Notes under the pieces: generated by a model
Told to the model about the DNA's origin: nothing
Databases searched by the model: none
The model's input: only the letters and a program-made list of their open reading frames with translations
Shown: piece after piece, positions 44,164 through 53,056 of the stretch
How the letters are laid out: each line of letters opens with the position of its first letter
Numbering within the stretch: position 1 is the stretch's first letter
Source: JBFJKD01 sp041600415
Lineage (GTDB): Bacteria; Pseudomonadota; Gammaproteobacteria; Pseudomonadales; Porticoccaceae
Length of the DNA: 64,000 nt
Reading direction: 5' to 3'
NCBI GenBank assembly: GCA_041600415.1
Contig: JBFIKF010000002.1
Span: forward strand, 1-64,000
Position numbers and translations under genes: made by a program

Positions 44164-45918
44164 ATGCATAGTGCGAGTCGCAATTGGTTGTTCGTTATAT
44201 TGTTGGGCTGGTGCGGCAACTGTCTGGCGGGCGAGCCGGCCATCATCGATTTCAAAGCGCAGTTTCATCCCGAGTACAGTGATCGGGGCATGGTGGTTTC
44301 CCAGGAAATGGTTGCCAGCCAGACCGGTGCGACAATTCTGGCTCGGGGCGGCAATGCCATTGATGCCGCTGTCGCAACCGGATTTGCGTTGGCGGTGACA
44401 CTCCCGCAGGCGGGCAATATTGGTGGCGGTGGCTTTATGATGATTTATCTTGCCGATGAGAAGCGCACCGTTGCGGTAGATTATCGAGAGATGGCGCCAG
44501 CCGCGGCTCATGCGCAGTTATTTGTTGATGACGGCGTAGTCAACACCGACAAGGCGCGCTTCAGTCATTTGTCTGCCGGTGTGCCGGGCACGGTCGCTGG
44601 ACTGCTGCACGTTCTCGACAAGTACGGCACCTTGCCACTGGCAGAGGTCATGCAGCCCGCCATAGAGCTTGCCGAAAAAGGTATCGAGGTGACCTATCCT
44701 CTGGTTTTTTCGCTGCAGCAAGCGCAGGGACGCCTTGCGCGCAATACCGCCTCCGCGAAGTATTTCCTCGCCCCCGACGGCAATCCGCCCGAGGTGGGTA
44801 CACGCTGGCATCAACGGGATTTGGCGCATACATTACGCTTGATTGCGGCACAGGGAGTCGATGGATTTTATCGGGGGGAGACCGCCGACAAGCTCGTGAA
44901 GGAGATGGGCAAAGGGCAGGGGTTGATTACGCACCAGGATCTGGCGAATTATCGGGTCGTTGAGCGGACGCCGGTTAGCGGGACCTATCGCGGGTATGAC
45001 ATTATCTCCATGCCGCCGCCTTCGTCGGGTGGCATTCACCTCGTGCAGATTTTGAATATTCTCGAAGGCTGGGATTTGCCGGCGCTAGGTCACAACAGCG
45101 CCAGCTATTTACATCGCTTGATCGAAGCCATGCGTAGAGCCTACGCGGATCGTAGCAAATATTTAGGCGATCCGGACTTCCATTCGGTTCCGGTAGCAGC
45201 GTTGATCGATAAAAAATATGCCGCTCAACTGCGAGCTGGAATTAATTCGACCCAGGCATCCGCATCGGTAGACATTGCGCCGGCGCTGAAACTGGTCCCT
45301 GAAAGCCCGCAAACGACACACTATTCAGTATGGGATAAAGCAGGTAATGTCGTCAGTAATACTTACACGCTGAACTTTTCCTATGGCAGTGGTATTTCCG
45401 TACCGGGAACGGGTTTTCTACTCAATAACGAAATGGATGACTTCTCTGCCAAGGCTGGCGTACCCAACGCTTACGGGTTGGTGGGCGATGAAGCTAACGC
45501 GATTGCAGGAGGCAAACGACCCCTGTCATCGATGGCACCGACGCTGGTGTTTAAGGATGGTATACCGGTGTTGGCGACCGGCAGTCCGGGAGGCAGTACG
45601 ATCATCACCATTGTTTTACAGGTCTTACTGAATAGCATGGATTTCGGCATGAATGTCGCGCAGGCCACCGCGATGCCGCGAATTCATCACCAATGGTTGC
45701 CGGACAAAGTATTTTGGGAGGCGGGCATTAGCCTGGATACGATGATTGCACTACGGGCGATGGGGCACCAGTTTGAAGCGACCCCCCGGGTGATCGGCAG
45801 AAGTCAAAGCATAGGTTCCGACGGCGCAATCCGTTATGGCGCTACGGATACCCGCTGGCCCGGTGGAGGGGCGGTGGCCGAACCGATCGGTTACAAAGCG
45901 CCGCCAGTAAGTGAGTAG
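44164..45918 (+). CDS. ggt: Gamma-glutamyltransferase
   Basis: A periplasmic Ntn-hydrolase of 584 residues that cleaves the gamma-glutamyl bond of glutathione and related peptides. A signal peptide ends near LAGEPA (about residue 23). The precursor self-cleaves before the first Thr of TTHYSVWD (about 380), giving large and small subunits. Substrate-site motifs GNAIDAAVATGFAL, GGGGFMMIY-like, NNEMDDFS and PLSSMAPT are present. It may recycle cysteine from glutathione, fitting the sulfur genes nearby. Confidence 0.94.
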   Translation: MHSASRNWLFVILLGWCGNCLAGEPAIIDFKAQFHPEYSDRGMVVSQEMVASQTGATILARGGNAIDAAVATGFALAVTLPQAGNIGGGGFMMIYLADEKRTVAVDYREMAPAAAHAQLFVDDGVVNTDKARFSHLSAGVPGTVAGLLHVLDKYGTLPLAEVMQPAIELAEKGIEVTYPLVFSLQQAQGRLARNTASAKYFLAPDGNPPEVGTRWHQRDLAHTLRLIAAQGVDGFYRGETADKLVKEMGKGQGLITHQDLANYRVVERTPVSGTYRGYDIISMPPPSSGGIHLVQILNILEGWDLPALGHNSASYLHRLIEAMRRAYADRSKYLGDPDFHSVPVAALIDKKYAAQLRAGINSTQASASVDIAPALKLVPESPQTTHYSVWDKAGNVVSNTYTLNFSYGSGISVPGTGFLLNNEMDDFSAKAGVPNAYGLVGDEANAIAGGKRPLSSMAPTLVFKDGIPVLATGSPGGSTIITIVLQVLLNSMDFGMNVAQATAMPRIHHQWLPDKVFWEAGISLDTMIALRAMGHQFEATPRVIGRSQSIGSDGAIRYGATDTRWPGGGAVAEPIGYKAPPVSE

Positions 45919-45955
45919 TGACTGCTGCGCGCCATCATAAAATGAGGCCATAACT

Positions 45956-47674
45956 GTGGAAAATCAATCACCGAATCACCCTGAAGCTAAACCCTGGCAC
46001 CGTACTTACGAAAAATTATCTTACGATTTACCACTACTGGTGGAGACGCCGCTGTCGTCGATTATCGAAGAGGCGGGGCAACAGCATTCCGATGCGCCGG
46101 CGCTGGCGTATATGGGACGCGTTATCAGTTACGCCGAACTCGATGCCTTAGCCAATCGGCTGGCCCACGTATTTCTGGACCTGGGGATCAAATCGGGGGA
46201 TACCGTTGGAATTAATATGCCCAATATTCCGCAGTACGTGGTGGCGATGCTGGCCGCGTGGAAAACGGGCTGCGCGGTCTCGGGCGTATCGCCACTACTT
46301 ACGCCAGCGGAAATCGTCTACCAGATTAACGATGCAGATATTTGCATTCTGGTGACATTCGACGCCCTGGCAACAAATACGCTACCCAAAATTGCTGGGC
46401 AGGTTCCAGGCCTGCAAGCTGTCGTTGTCACCGGCGCGGGTGATTTAGTGTCGACCGACTGGCAAAAGGCCCCGAGCCCAGGCAAAAACGGCGACTGTGT
46501 AATCGAATTACCGAGGGCGAAGGTTGAGACGTTCCTCGCGGCAATGGCGACTGCCAGCGATAAGCGTGTATGTACGCCGGTCAATTTTGACGACACTATT
46601 TTTATTCAGTACACCGGCGGCACTACCGGCAAGCCCAAGGGTGCCCAGTTGACCCTTGGCAATATGTTAAGTAACACGGGGCTCGGTGGCGCGTTTCTTG
46701 GCTTCGAAAAAGACGTTGAAAACGTATTTTCTGCCTTTCCACTGTTTCATGTAGCGGGGTTGTTCGTTGGATTGCTGACATTACGTAATCGGGGTTGCTA
46801 TCATCTGTTTCCGGACCCGCGCAACATCGAGCATATTATTGAAACGATGCGCCAATCGCCGCCGACATTGATGTGTAATGTTCCCACCCTTTATCAGATG
46901 TTGATGGATCTTCCAGAATTTTCACAGCTGGATTTTAGCAAGCTAAAAATTGCTTTTTCCGGTGCGGCACCCTTTCCTATGGAGCAAATGGAAAAACTGG
47001 AAGCAATAATCGGTAAAGGGCGCGTGGTGGAATGTTATGGCATGACCGAAACCAGTCCGATGATTACCGTAAATCCGCCTGGATTTGTCAAACAGGGTAC
47101 GGTAGGTATTCCAGTTTTTGATACCGATGTCAAAATTCTTGATGTGGAAACCAAAACCAACGAAGTCCCTCTTGGCGAGCCTGGAGAGCTGGCTATTTCC
47201 GGTCCGCAGGTGATGAAAGGATACCGTCATCTGCCTGCGGAAACTGCGCGGTCGATGCGTATCATTGATGGCCAACAGTGGTTTCTGACCGGTGATGTAG
47301 CAAAGATGGATGAGGAAGGCTACGTCACCATCTGTGATCGCAGTAAAGACATGTTAATTGTGGGTGGGTACAAAGTGTTTTCAGTGGAAGTAGAAGGCAA
47401 GCTTGCCGAGCTACCATTTGTCGAACTGGCTGCGGTGGTGGGCATCCCTGATCCAAATCGGCCTGGGAACGACGTGGTGAATTTGTTTGTCCAGTTAACC
47501 GAGAAGGGGAAATCAGAAAATCGCAATGGGTTGATTGAAGAAATTACGGCGTTTTGCAAGGAGAATATGGCGCCTTACAAGGTGCCAAAACGGATAGAAA
47601 TTATTGAACAAATCCCGCTGACGCCGATTGGCAAGATAGACAAAAAATGCTTACGTGCCGCACTTGCAGCATGA
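45956..47674 (+). CDS. AMP-binding acyl-CoA ligase (FadD-like)
   Basis: A 572-residue adenylate-forming ligase that activates a carboxylic acid to its CoA thioester. It has the P-loop YTGGTTGKPKGA, the YGMTETSP motif, the hinge GDVAKMDEEGY...CDRSKDM, and the catalytic Lys in PIGKIDKK. The overall pattern suits medium/long-chain fatty or aryl-alkanoic acids. GTG start. It ends one base from the convergent kinase gene that closes the 47.7-51.8 kb cluster. Confidence 0.9.
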   Translation: MENQSPNHPEAKPWHRTYEKLSYDLPLLVETPLSSIIEEAGQQHSDAPALAYMGRVISYAELDALANRLAHVFLDLGIKSGDTVGINMPNIPQYVVAMLAAWKTGCAVSGVSPLLTPAEIVYQINDADICILVTFDALATNTLPKIAGQVPGLQAVVVTGAGDLVSTDWQKAPSPGKNGDCVIELPRAKVETFLAAMATASDKRVCTPVNFDDTIFIQYTGGTTGKPKGAQLTLGNMLSNTGLGGAFLGFEKDVENVFSAFPLFHVAGLFVGLLTLRNRGCYHLFPDPRNIEHIIETMRQSPPTLMCNVPTLYQMLMDLPEFSQLDFSKLKIAFSGAAPFPMEQMEKLEAIIGKGRVVECYGMTETSPMITVNPPGFVKQGTVGIPVFDTDVKILDVETKTNEVPLGEPGELAISGPQVMKGYRHLPAETARSMRIIDGQQWFLTGDVAKMDEEGYVTICDRSKDMLIVGGYKVFSVEVEGKLAELPFVELAAVVGIPDPNRPGNDVVNLFVQLTEKGKSENRNGLIEEITAFCKENMAPYKVPKRIEIIEQIPLTPIGKIDKKCLRAALAA

Positions 47675-47675
47675 C

Positions 47676-48893
47676 TCAGGCGCTATCCAGTAGTTTATTG
47701 AGCTCGGAAAGGCACACGTAACCGAGCCCACTGGCAAGATTCATCATTGCATCGAGATGGGTGCGGCGACCATGTGCGACGCGTAAGCTGGTGGCCGCCG
47801 TTATGACCGACATTTTGTAATAGGAAAAGACGCGATAATAAAATAGTTTTTTCGCATCCACTTTGCGACCGCTGCTTAGTTCGTAGCGGGCCAGAAAATC
47901 TTCGGTTGACATCAGGCTGCTGGCGAGCAAATTGCCGTTCTCGTCGTTACCGCCGAAAATTTCCAGGCTGGCCCAGGCAAGATCGTCGTGATAGTCACCG
48001 AGGTAGGCTAGCTCCCAATCAAAGATGGCGTTAATAGTGAGTTGCTCTGAAAACATAAAATTACCGCTGCGGTAATCCCCGTGCACAATAACGGGCGTTT
48101 CCACGGTCGGCATATTTTCTTTCAGCCAGACTACTGCGCGCTCCATCACCGGATGTGCTGACAGGGTGTCTTCATTCCAGGCACGCTCCCATAGACCGAT
48201 GGCGGTTGCATTAGCTTGTGTGGAACCTGGCGCGGGAATGTCGAACGTAGACAATTCTTTACTGCGCCAGTCTACGCTGTGAATGTGAGCGAGTATGTCC
48301 ACAAATTGTTGGCCCAGGGCAGCGCGTAACGTGGGATTAAAGTACATCCCCACACCGCTGATCTTTTGACCGGCTCCAGGTTCCGCAGGCGGCTTGACGT
48401 TGCCCTCAATAAAGCCTGCAATAAGCGCTGGATGGCCGAGGTTGTTCCCATTGGGATCAATCCACAGTACCTGCGGCACTGGCACTTCCCCCCACATGGC
48501 CCGCAATACCTGATATTCCCGGAGGCGATGAGTTTCGACAACGGATTCGCTGGGATCCATACGAATCATCAGGCGTCGGCTTTCAGTATTTTTACCGTCA
48601 GCGCGCCAGGTTAAATCAAATACAAATTGTTCTTTGGAAGCGCCCCCTGGCAAACGTTGCAGGTTAGCGATGATTATATCGCGCTGTGAGGTTTCGTTTT
48701 GTAAGAAAACGAGCAGGCGACTCTCGAGGCCACTAAAATCCATGGTGTGTTCGCACGACTCAAGGCGCTTACGTAATTTGCGGGTAAACATCTCATCCAC
48801 GCTGCGCTCGACAGGGTAACGCGCACGTATGTCAGTAATCCATTGTTCGGTTGGCGTGCTGCGGTTTTCCAGCGTCTGTGTGTAGTCGGTCAT
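47676..48893 (-). CDS. APH-like phosphotransferase family protein, copy A
   Basis: A 405-residue kinase-like protein of the aminoglycoside-phosphotransferase superfamily. The catalytic loop is VIVHGDYRSGNFMF and the metal site is IFDWELAYLGD. An N-terminal ~60-residue helical region precedes the ATP-binding lobe (RLPGGASKEQFVFDLTWR, RMDPSESVVETHRLREY). It is a close paralogue of the next gene upstream on the same strand. Such proteins in catabolic clusters are thought to phosphorylate small hydroxylated metabolites or acyl-CoAs, not antibiotics. The substrate here is unknown. Confidence 0.82.
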   Translation of the reverse strand: MTDYTQTLENRSTPTEQWITDIRARYPVERSVDEMFTRKLRKRLESCEHTMDFSGLESRLLVFLQNETSQRDIIIANLQRLPGGASKEQFVFDLTWRADGKNTESRRLMIRMDPSESVVETHRLREYQVLRAMWGEVPVPQVLWIDPNGNNLGHPALIAGFIEGNVKPPAEPGAGQKISGVGMYFNPTLRAALGQQFVDILAHIHSVDWRSKELSTFDIPAPGSTQANATAIGLWERAWNEDTLSAHPVMERAVVWLKENMPTVETPVIVHGDYRSGNFMFSEQLTINAIFDWELAYLGDYHDDLAWASLEIFGGNDENGNLLASSLMSTEDFLARYELSSGRKVDAKKLFYYRVFSYYKMSVITAATSLRVAHGRRTHLDAMMNLASGLGYVCLSELNKLLDSA

Positions 48894-48975
48894 TTTCGGA
48901 GTCGCTCCCCGTAGAAGTGCAGGTTGCCTGAAAATGCGGCAAACCTGTGCCCAACAAAAAATGCCATTTGTAAAA

Positions 48976-50184
48976 TTACGCTTTGTCCAACAGTCGCTGC
49001 AGCGCCGATATGCCGATGTAACCGAATCCGCTCAACAAGTTCATCATAGCGTCGAGATGGGTTTTACGACCCTGAGCAACCCGCAGACTGGTCGCGACGG
49101 CGATTACTGACACTTTGTAATAGGAGAAAACATCAAAATAAAAGAGTCGTTTGGGGTCTACGGTGTACCCGCTATAACGTTGATACTTATCCAGAAATTC
49201 CTGTTTGCTAAGCAACCCGCTGGTCAACACGCTGCCGTCGTCCTGGGGCGTACCCAGAATAGGACTGGTGGTGTAGGCGAGATCTTCGTGAAAATCACCG
49301 ATATGGCAAAGCTCCCAATCCAGTATGGCATTTATTCTATAGTCGTCTGTATACATAAAATTACCGGACCGGTAGTCACCGTGAACAATCACCGGTTTTT
49401 CCACAGCAGGCATATTTTCCCGCAACCATAGAGCCGCATTTTCCACTACCGGATGAGCTTCTATGGCATCTTCCTGCCACACCCGTTCCCACCAGCCAAG
49501 GGACCATTCATTTGCCTCGGTGGAGTTTGCGGCTGGCGTGTCGAATGAACTTAGCGATTTGTTATACCAGTCAACGGTGTGTATTTTGGCCAGATGTCTG
49601 ACAAACTGGTCCTGCAGGCCGACTCTTAATTCCGGGTCGAAATACATTCCGAGCCCGCTGGCTTTGTCGCCGCCTTCCGGTTGCACCGTGCCTTCCAGAA
49701 AACCGGCAATAAGAAACGGATGGCCGAGAAAGTCACCTTCGGCATCGGTCCAGTAAACCTGCGGGACTGGGACTTCGCCGCACATTGCTGCCAGAATTTC
49801 GGCTTCTCGCAAACGGTGGGTTTCGACAATAGACTCGCTGGGATCCATACGTAGAATCATTTTTTTTGTAGCGCGTTTGCCTGAAGGCTGCTGCCAGGTC
49901 AGATCAAAAGTAAACTGTTCTTTCGATGCGCCACCGGACAGTCGATGCAAATGCTCGACGATAATATTGTTTTGTTCGGTTGCTTTTTTCAGATAGTCGT
50001 GGATTTGCCCTGCGAGATTGGTGAAGTCGGTAGTGTGTTCCACATTGACGCTGCGGTTAGTCAACTTTTTGGTTAGCACAGCGTCGAGCGTTTTCTCCAT
50101 TGGAAAGCGCTGCCGAATCTGCTTTATCCACTCTGGGGAAGGTTGAGCGCGCTGCTCCAGGGTCGTTGTGTAATACTCGCTCAT
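48976..50184 (-). CDS. APH-like phosphotransferase family protein, copy B
   Basis: A ~402-residue paralogue of the 47676-48893 gene, sharing its whole architecture: LSGGASKEQFTFDLTW, RMDPSESIVETHRLREAE, GEVPVPQVYW, VIVHGDYRSGNFMY and ILDWELCHIGD. The catalytic Asp and metal-binding Asp are present. The ATG at 50184 has AAGG eight bases upstream and is preferred over ATG 50190. Tandem duplication with divergence suggests two related substrates or a heteromer. An unknown all-helical gene lies 45 bases upstream on the same strand. Confidence 0.82.
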   Translation of the reverse strand: MSEYYTTTLEQRAQPSPEWIKQIRQRFPMEKTLDAVLTKKLTNRSVNVEHTTDFTNLAGQIHDYLKKATEQNNIIVEHLHRLSGGASKEQFTFDLTWQQPSGKRATKKMILRMDPSESIVETHRLREAEILAAMCGEVPVPQVYWTDAEGDFLGHPFLIAGFLEGTVQPEGGDKASGLGMYFDPELRVGLQDQFVRHLAKIHTVDWYNKSLSSFDTPAANSTEANEWSLGWWERVWQEDAIEAHPVVENAALWLRENMPAVEKPVIVHGDYRSGNFMYTDDYRINAILDWELCHIGDFHEDLAYTTSPILGTPQDDGSVLTSGLLSKQEFLDKYQRYSGYTVDPKRLFYFDVFSYYKVSVIAVATSLRVAQGRKTHLDAMMNLLSGFGYIGISALQRLLDKA

Positions 50185-50229
50185 GAGCATTGCCTTATAA
50201 TGTGTATTTGTTTACGCGGCAGATTTGAG

Positions 50230-50799
50230 TTACCCGTTAGCTTTAATATTCAGGTAGCCTTCGCTGTACAACAGATTAGCAATATCGGGTTGGTGTTTTG
50301 CTTCGGGATCAAAACCTAACCCCTTTACCCAGGAGCGCTCTCGCGTTTCGATGCTCTTTAAAAAAGGCTTCAGGACACCTTCAAAAGTGCCGCGCAGGGT
50401 GCCCGACATGGCAGGTTGCTGCTGAATGAGTTCGCACAGGAGCTCTTTCATCACTTCATTACTTGCACGGATATAGGTGTATGGACGCAAATAGATCGCG
50501 TCCCCCGGTTTATCGACGGCGAAGTGTTGACGAATGTTTTCCAGAATGTTTTTTATCGTTTCGGGCGTATCTTCCGATTGCGTAAATAAGTCGACGAATT
50601 GCTGGAGGATATGTTTGTATTCGTAATTTTCCAGTAGTTCGTAGTGAAAAACTTTATCTTGAACGCTGCCTAGGAAACCGAGAGTGGCGGCAACGATTCC
50701 CGCCTGCTCCTGGGCGAAACGGTCCGTAAGGTTAGGCATAACTACCTGTTCGATAGTTTTTTTCATGCCAGACAGAAATTGTGAAATTTCGGGGCCCAT
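50230..50799 (-). CDS. Hypothetical all-helical protein of the kinase cluster
   Basis: A 189-residue soluble protein, mostly alpha-helical by eye, with no signal peptide or membrane segment and no motif I recognise. It begins MGPEISQFLSGMKKTIEQVV and has a conserved-looking YLRPYTYIRASNEVMKELL in the middle. It lies between the lipocalin-like gene (50876-51832) and kinase copy B on the same strand with short gaps. It is therefore probably part of one transcript and may be a partner of the kinases. Function unknown. Confidence 0.7.
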   Translation of the reverse strand: MGPEISQFLSGMKKTIEQVVMPNLTDRFAQEQAGIVAATLGFLGSVQDKVFHYELLENYEYKHILQQFVDLFTQSEDTPETIKNILENIRQHFAVDKPGDAIYLRPYTYIRASNEVMKELLCELIQQQPAMSGTLRGTFEGVLKPFLKSIETRERSWVKGLGFDPEAKHQPDIANLLYSEGYLNIKANG

Positions 50800-50875
50800 C
50801 CAAATATCTCCAGAGTGTGGTTCGTTATTCTGGTCAAGTCCAGATGCGCCGTACGAGACACACCAGGACGGTTAC

Positions 50876-51832
50876 TTATGCTGGCCGGGCGTTGAATTCT
50901 TCCTTACAGAGGTCCTGAACTTCTCCGTAACCAATAGTGCCCGCCATATCCCAGCGCACAAAAGAGTGTGCGAGGTACATCAATGGCCAGGCCAACCACG
51001 GGTTAGCAGTCAGAGGTGTACCCGTAAAACGGTGAACTTTTCCGCGCACATCTTCAACCTGTAGTTCAAAAAATCTGTGCAGGTAACCATCCCGCAATAT
51101 TTTCCCGGATCCCGCTTTTATACCGTAGACATCGCTACCTTCCCGGACATAACCGTGCACGATGGCGGGGTAGCGATCAATATGACTGGGGTCCACCAGA
51201 TAAATACAGTGGATGCTGGTATCGTTTTCGAAATTAGCATTCATCCAGCAAAAATTCTTCAGTTGTCTCTCACCCCGTAACCCCCAACTGTGATCCATGC
51301 TGGAAACACAGTCGATTGCGTATTGTTTGCCGCGAATATTGCAGGTTCCGGTCACGCGCCCCGATTGATCCCAGTGGCCCGCGTAAGCGTGATTGCTAAC
51401 GTTGTCACCTGCGACTACGGTATTTGCCAGGGGGTCCATATCGGGATCGTGGATATCATAGGGCGCCATTAGTCCCCGATAGTTAACGTCTAGGGAAACG
51501 CCTTCGCCGCCGTCGAAGCGAATGTGGTAATCCATCACCGGTTTGGTGCAAGTTATAGCCAGACCGTTGGCAAGCTGGTAGTCATCGAGATTGCCTTTGG
51601 GCATGGGCAGGTGTACTTGGCAGTCGGAATAAAGCACCTCGTGAGGGGCGTTGGAAAATCCATCCACGCAGGTTACGCTGGACAAAACTGCACCGAGATT
51701 GGGTTTGGTTTGCACATAGACACTGACGTGTAAAGGTTCACCGGGGACGTAGAACCCAAAATAGTTGGTTTCAGCCCAGGTAGGGTCGTCGGAGGTGGGT
51801 GGATGGAAAAGTACGTCCTGATCAGTAATCAT
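50876..51832 (-). CDS. Lipocalin-like beta-barrel protein (AttH/CrtC-like), copy 1
   Basis: A 318-residue beta-rich cytoplasmic protein without a signal peptide. It begins with HPPTSDDPTWAETNYFGFYV; the centre has GRVTGTCNIRGKQYAID followed by SSMDHSWGLRGERQ. That DHSWG(x)R segment is the mark of the AttH/hydroxyneurosporene-synthase (CrtC)-like lipocalin families (I believe DUF7064/7065; from memory). Such barrels bind or hydrate lipophilic molecules. A second, diverged copy lies at 53057 on the other strand. First gene of the minus-strand cluster. Confidence 0.68.
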   Translation of the reverse strand: MITDQDVLFHPPTSDDPTWAETNYFGFYVPGEPLHVSVYVQTKPNLGAVLSSVTCVDGFSNAPHEVLYSDCQVHLPMPKGNLDDYQLANGLAITCTKPVMDYHIRFDGGEGVSLDVNYRGLMAPYDIHDPDMDPLANTVVAGDNVSNHAYAGHWDQSGRVTGTCNIRGKQYAIDCVSSMDHSWGLRGERQLKNFCWMNANFENDTSIHCIYLVDPSHIDRYPAIVHGYVREGSDVYGIKAGSGKILRDGYLHRFFELQVEDVRGKVHRFTGTPLTANPWLAWPLMYLAHSFVRWDMAGTIGYGEVQDLCKEEFNARPA

Positions 51833-52199
51833 ACTGCGCTCTCCTTTGAGTTCCGCTTACAAGACAGGGGCAAGTCTTGTCCCGTTGTGATTGTTGTTTT
51901 AGCACACCGCTGGAGCCAATCGCCGGCCCTGAGAATAACAGCCTGCCAGCGAAGGTGATGTTGCCAACGTGAGATAATGCTCAGAACCTGGTGTGTCGAG
52001 TGTCGAGAGCTATTATTAGCGGTAACATGGCATACAAGCAAGTCTCTACAGGTAAAAATTGCTACATCCAACGCTGTTCGCGATACTAATGACAGTATTT
52101 GTGTATTACTGTTCTTAACTCTCGGAATGGTAGCGCACCAGGCGCTGGATCCGCGACAATTTCAAACAAGTTTTTGCTATCAATCCAGGAGCAATTGTA
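51833..52199. other. Divergent intergenic region of the kinase/lipocalin cluster
   Basis: This 367-bp stretch between two divergent transcripts holds no gene I can support. It must carry the promoters for both sides. The only clear structure is an inverted repeat, ACAGTA-N9-TACTGT (52092-52112), about 90 bases before the phosphatase start. It could be an operator. Confidence 0.5.
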
Positions 52200-52964
52200 G
52201 TGAACCGATTTTTTACCTTTGGGAATACGATGAATTTTCGCCATATGGGCGGCTATCGAACCACAGGAGGCCGCACCACGGTCGCTGATAGCCTGTATCG
52301 ATCAGGCTTTTTGCATCTGGATTCCCCGCGTGATCGCACTGTATTTGAACACCTGGAGATAAAAACTATTTACGATTTTCGCAGCCCGATCGAACGCGCA
52401 AAAAATATGCTGGTGGTTAATTCAGGCACCAAGGTGGTGGAATTGGGTATGCTGGTCGCAAGCGTCGAAAATTTGTGGTCCATGTTGTTGCAGGAAGGGT
52501 TAACTGCGCAGGGTGCGGAACAAATTATGATGGAGCGGTATCGGGAGCTTACCCAGGAAGAAATACCCGGTTATCGCGCCATGTTCGACCATATGCTGGA
52601 AACCCAGGGTAATGTTCTGGTGATGTGTTCGTTCGGCAAGGATCGCGCTGGTATCGCATCGGCCCTGCTGCTTATGGCGCTTGGCGTATCCGAAGCCGAC
52701 GTGCGCGAAGACTACCTGATATCTTCGCGGGCATACGCTAATCTCGATGCATCGATCAAAAAGTTTGAGCACATGTTCGATTCCCAGGGGATTCCTTTTG
52801 ATAAGGAAATCATTATTCCCATTCTCGATGCACGCAGAATTTATCTTGAGACGGCCTGGCAGGTGATGGAGAATGTGGCGGGTACGACGGACAACTTTAT
52901 GTCGCAGCAATTAAACTTAAACGCGAATGCCAGGCAACACCTTGCGCGCAGGTTTACCTGTTAA
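52200..52964 (+). CDS. Tyrosine/dual-specificity-type phosphatase family protein
   Basis: A 254-residue protein matching the Y_phosphatase3-type family: NFRHMGGYRTTGGR and LYRSGFLHLDSP at the N-terminus, TIYDFRSPIER in the middle, and the P-loop C143-SFGKD-R149 (C-x5-R) near 143-149. The usual form is HCTAGKDRTG; here the His before Cys is Met and the Thr after Arg is Ala. The catalytic Cys and Arg are kept, so it may still act. A GTG start with AGGAGC upstream. Targets might be a phosphometabolite made by the nearby kinases (inference). Confidence 0.8.
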   Translation: MNRFFTFGNTMNFRHMGGYRTTGGRTTVADSLYRSGFLHLDSPRDRTVFEHLEIKTIYDFRSPIERAKNMLVVNSGTKVVELGMLVASVENLWSMLLQEGLTAQGAEQIMMERYRELTQEEIPGYRAMFDHMLETQGNVLVMCSFGKDRAGIASALLLMALGVSEADVREDYLISSRAYANLDASIKKFEHMFDSQGIPFDKEIIIPILDARRIYLETAWQVMENVAGTTDNFMSQQLNLNANARQHLARRFTC

Positions 52965-53056
52965 ACGGGCCTGATCAGGGAGATTAGTATCGACGTACAC
53001 CCTGATGGGGCCGGCAAGGAAAATATTCTGCGTTAAAACCTTAAGGAGAATATTGC

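Noticed and set aside
47676..50184. Aminoglycoside resistance genes
   Set aside because: The fold is shared, but the sequences and catabolic context fit the phosphotransferase family found with acyl-CoA enzymes; no evidence for antibiotic substrates.
51961..51977. TTGCCA and GATAAT as a promoter
   Set aside because: The two hexamers are only five bases apart, far from the 16-18 needed.
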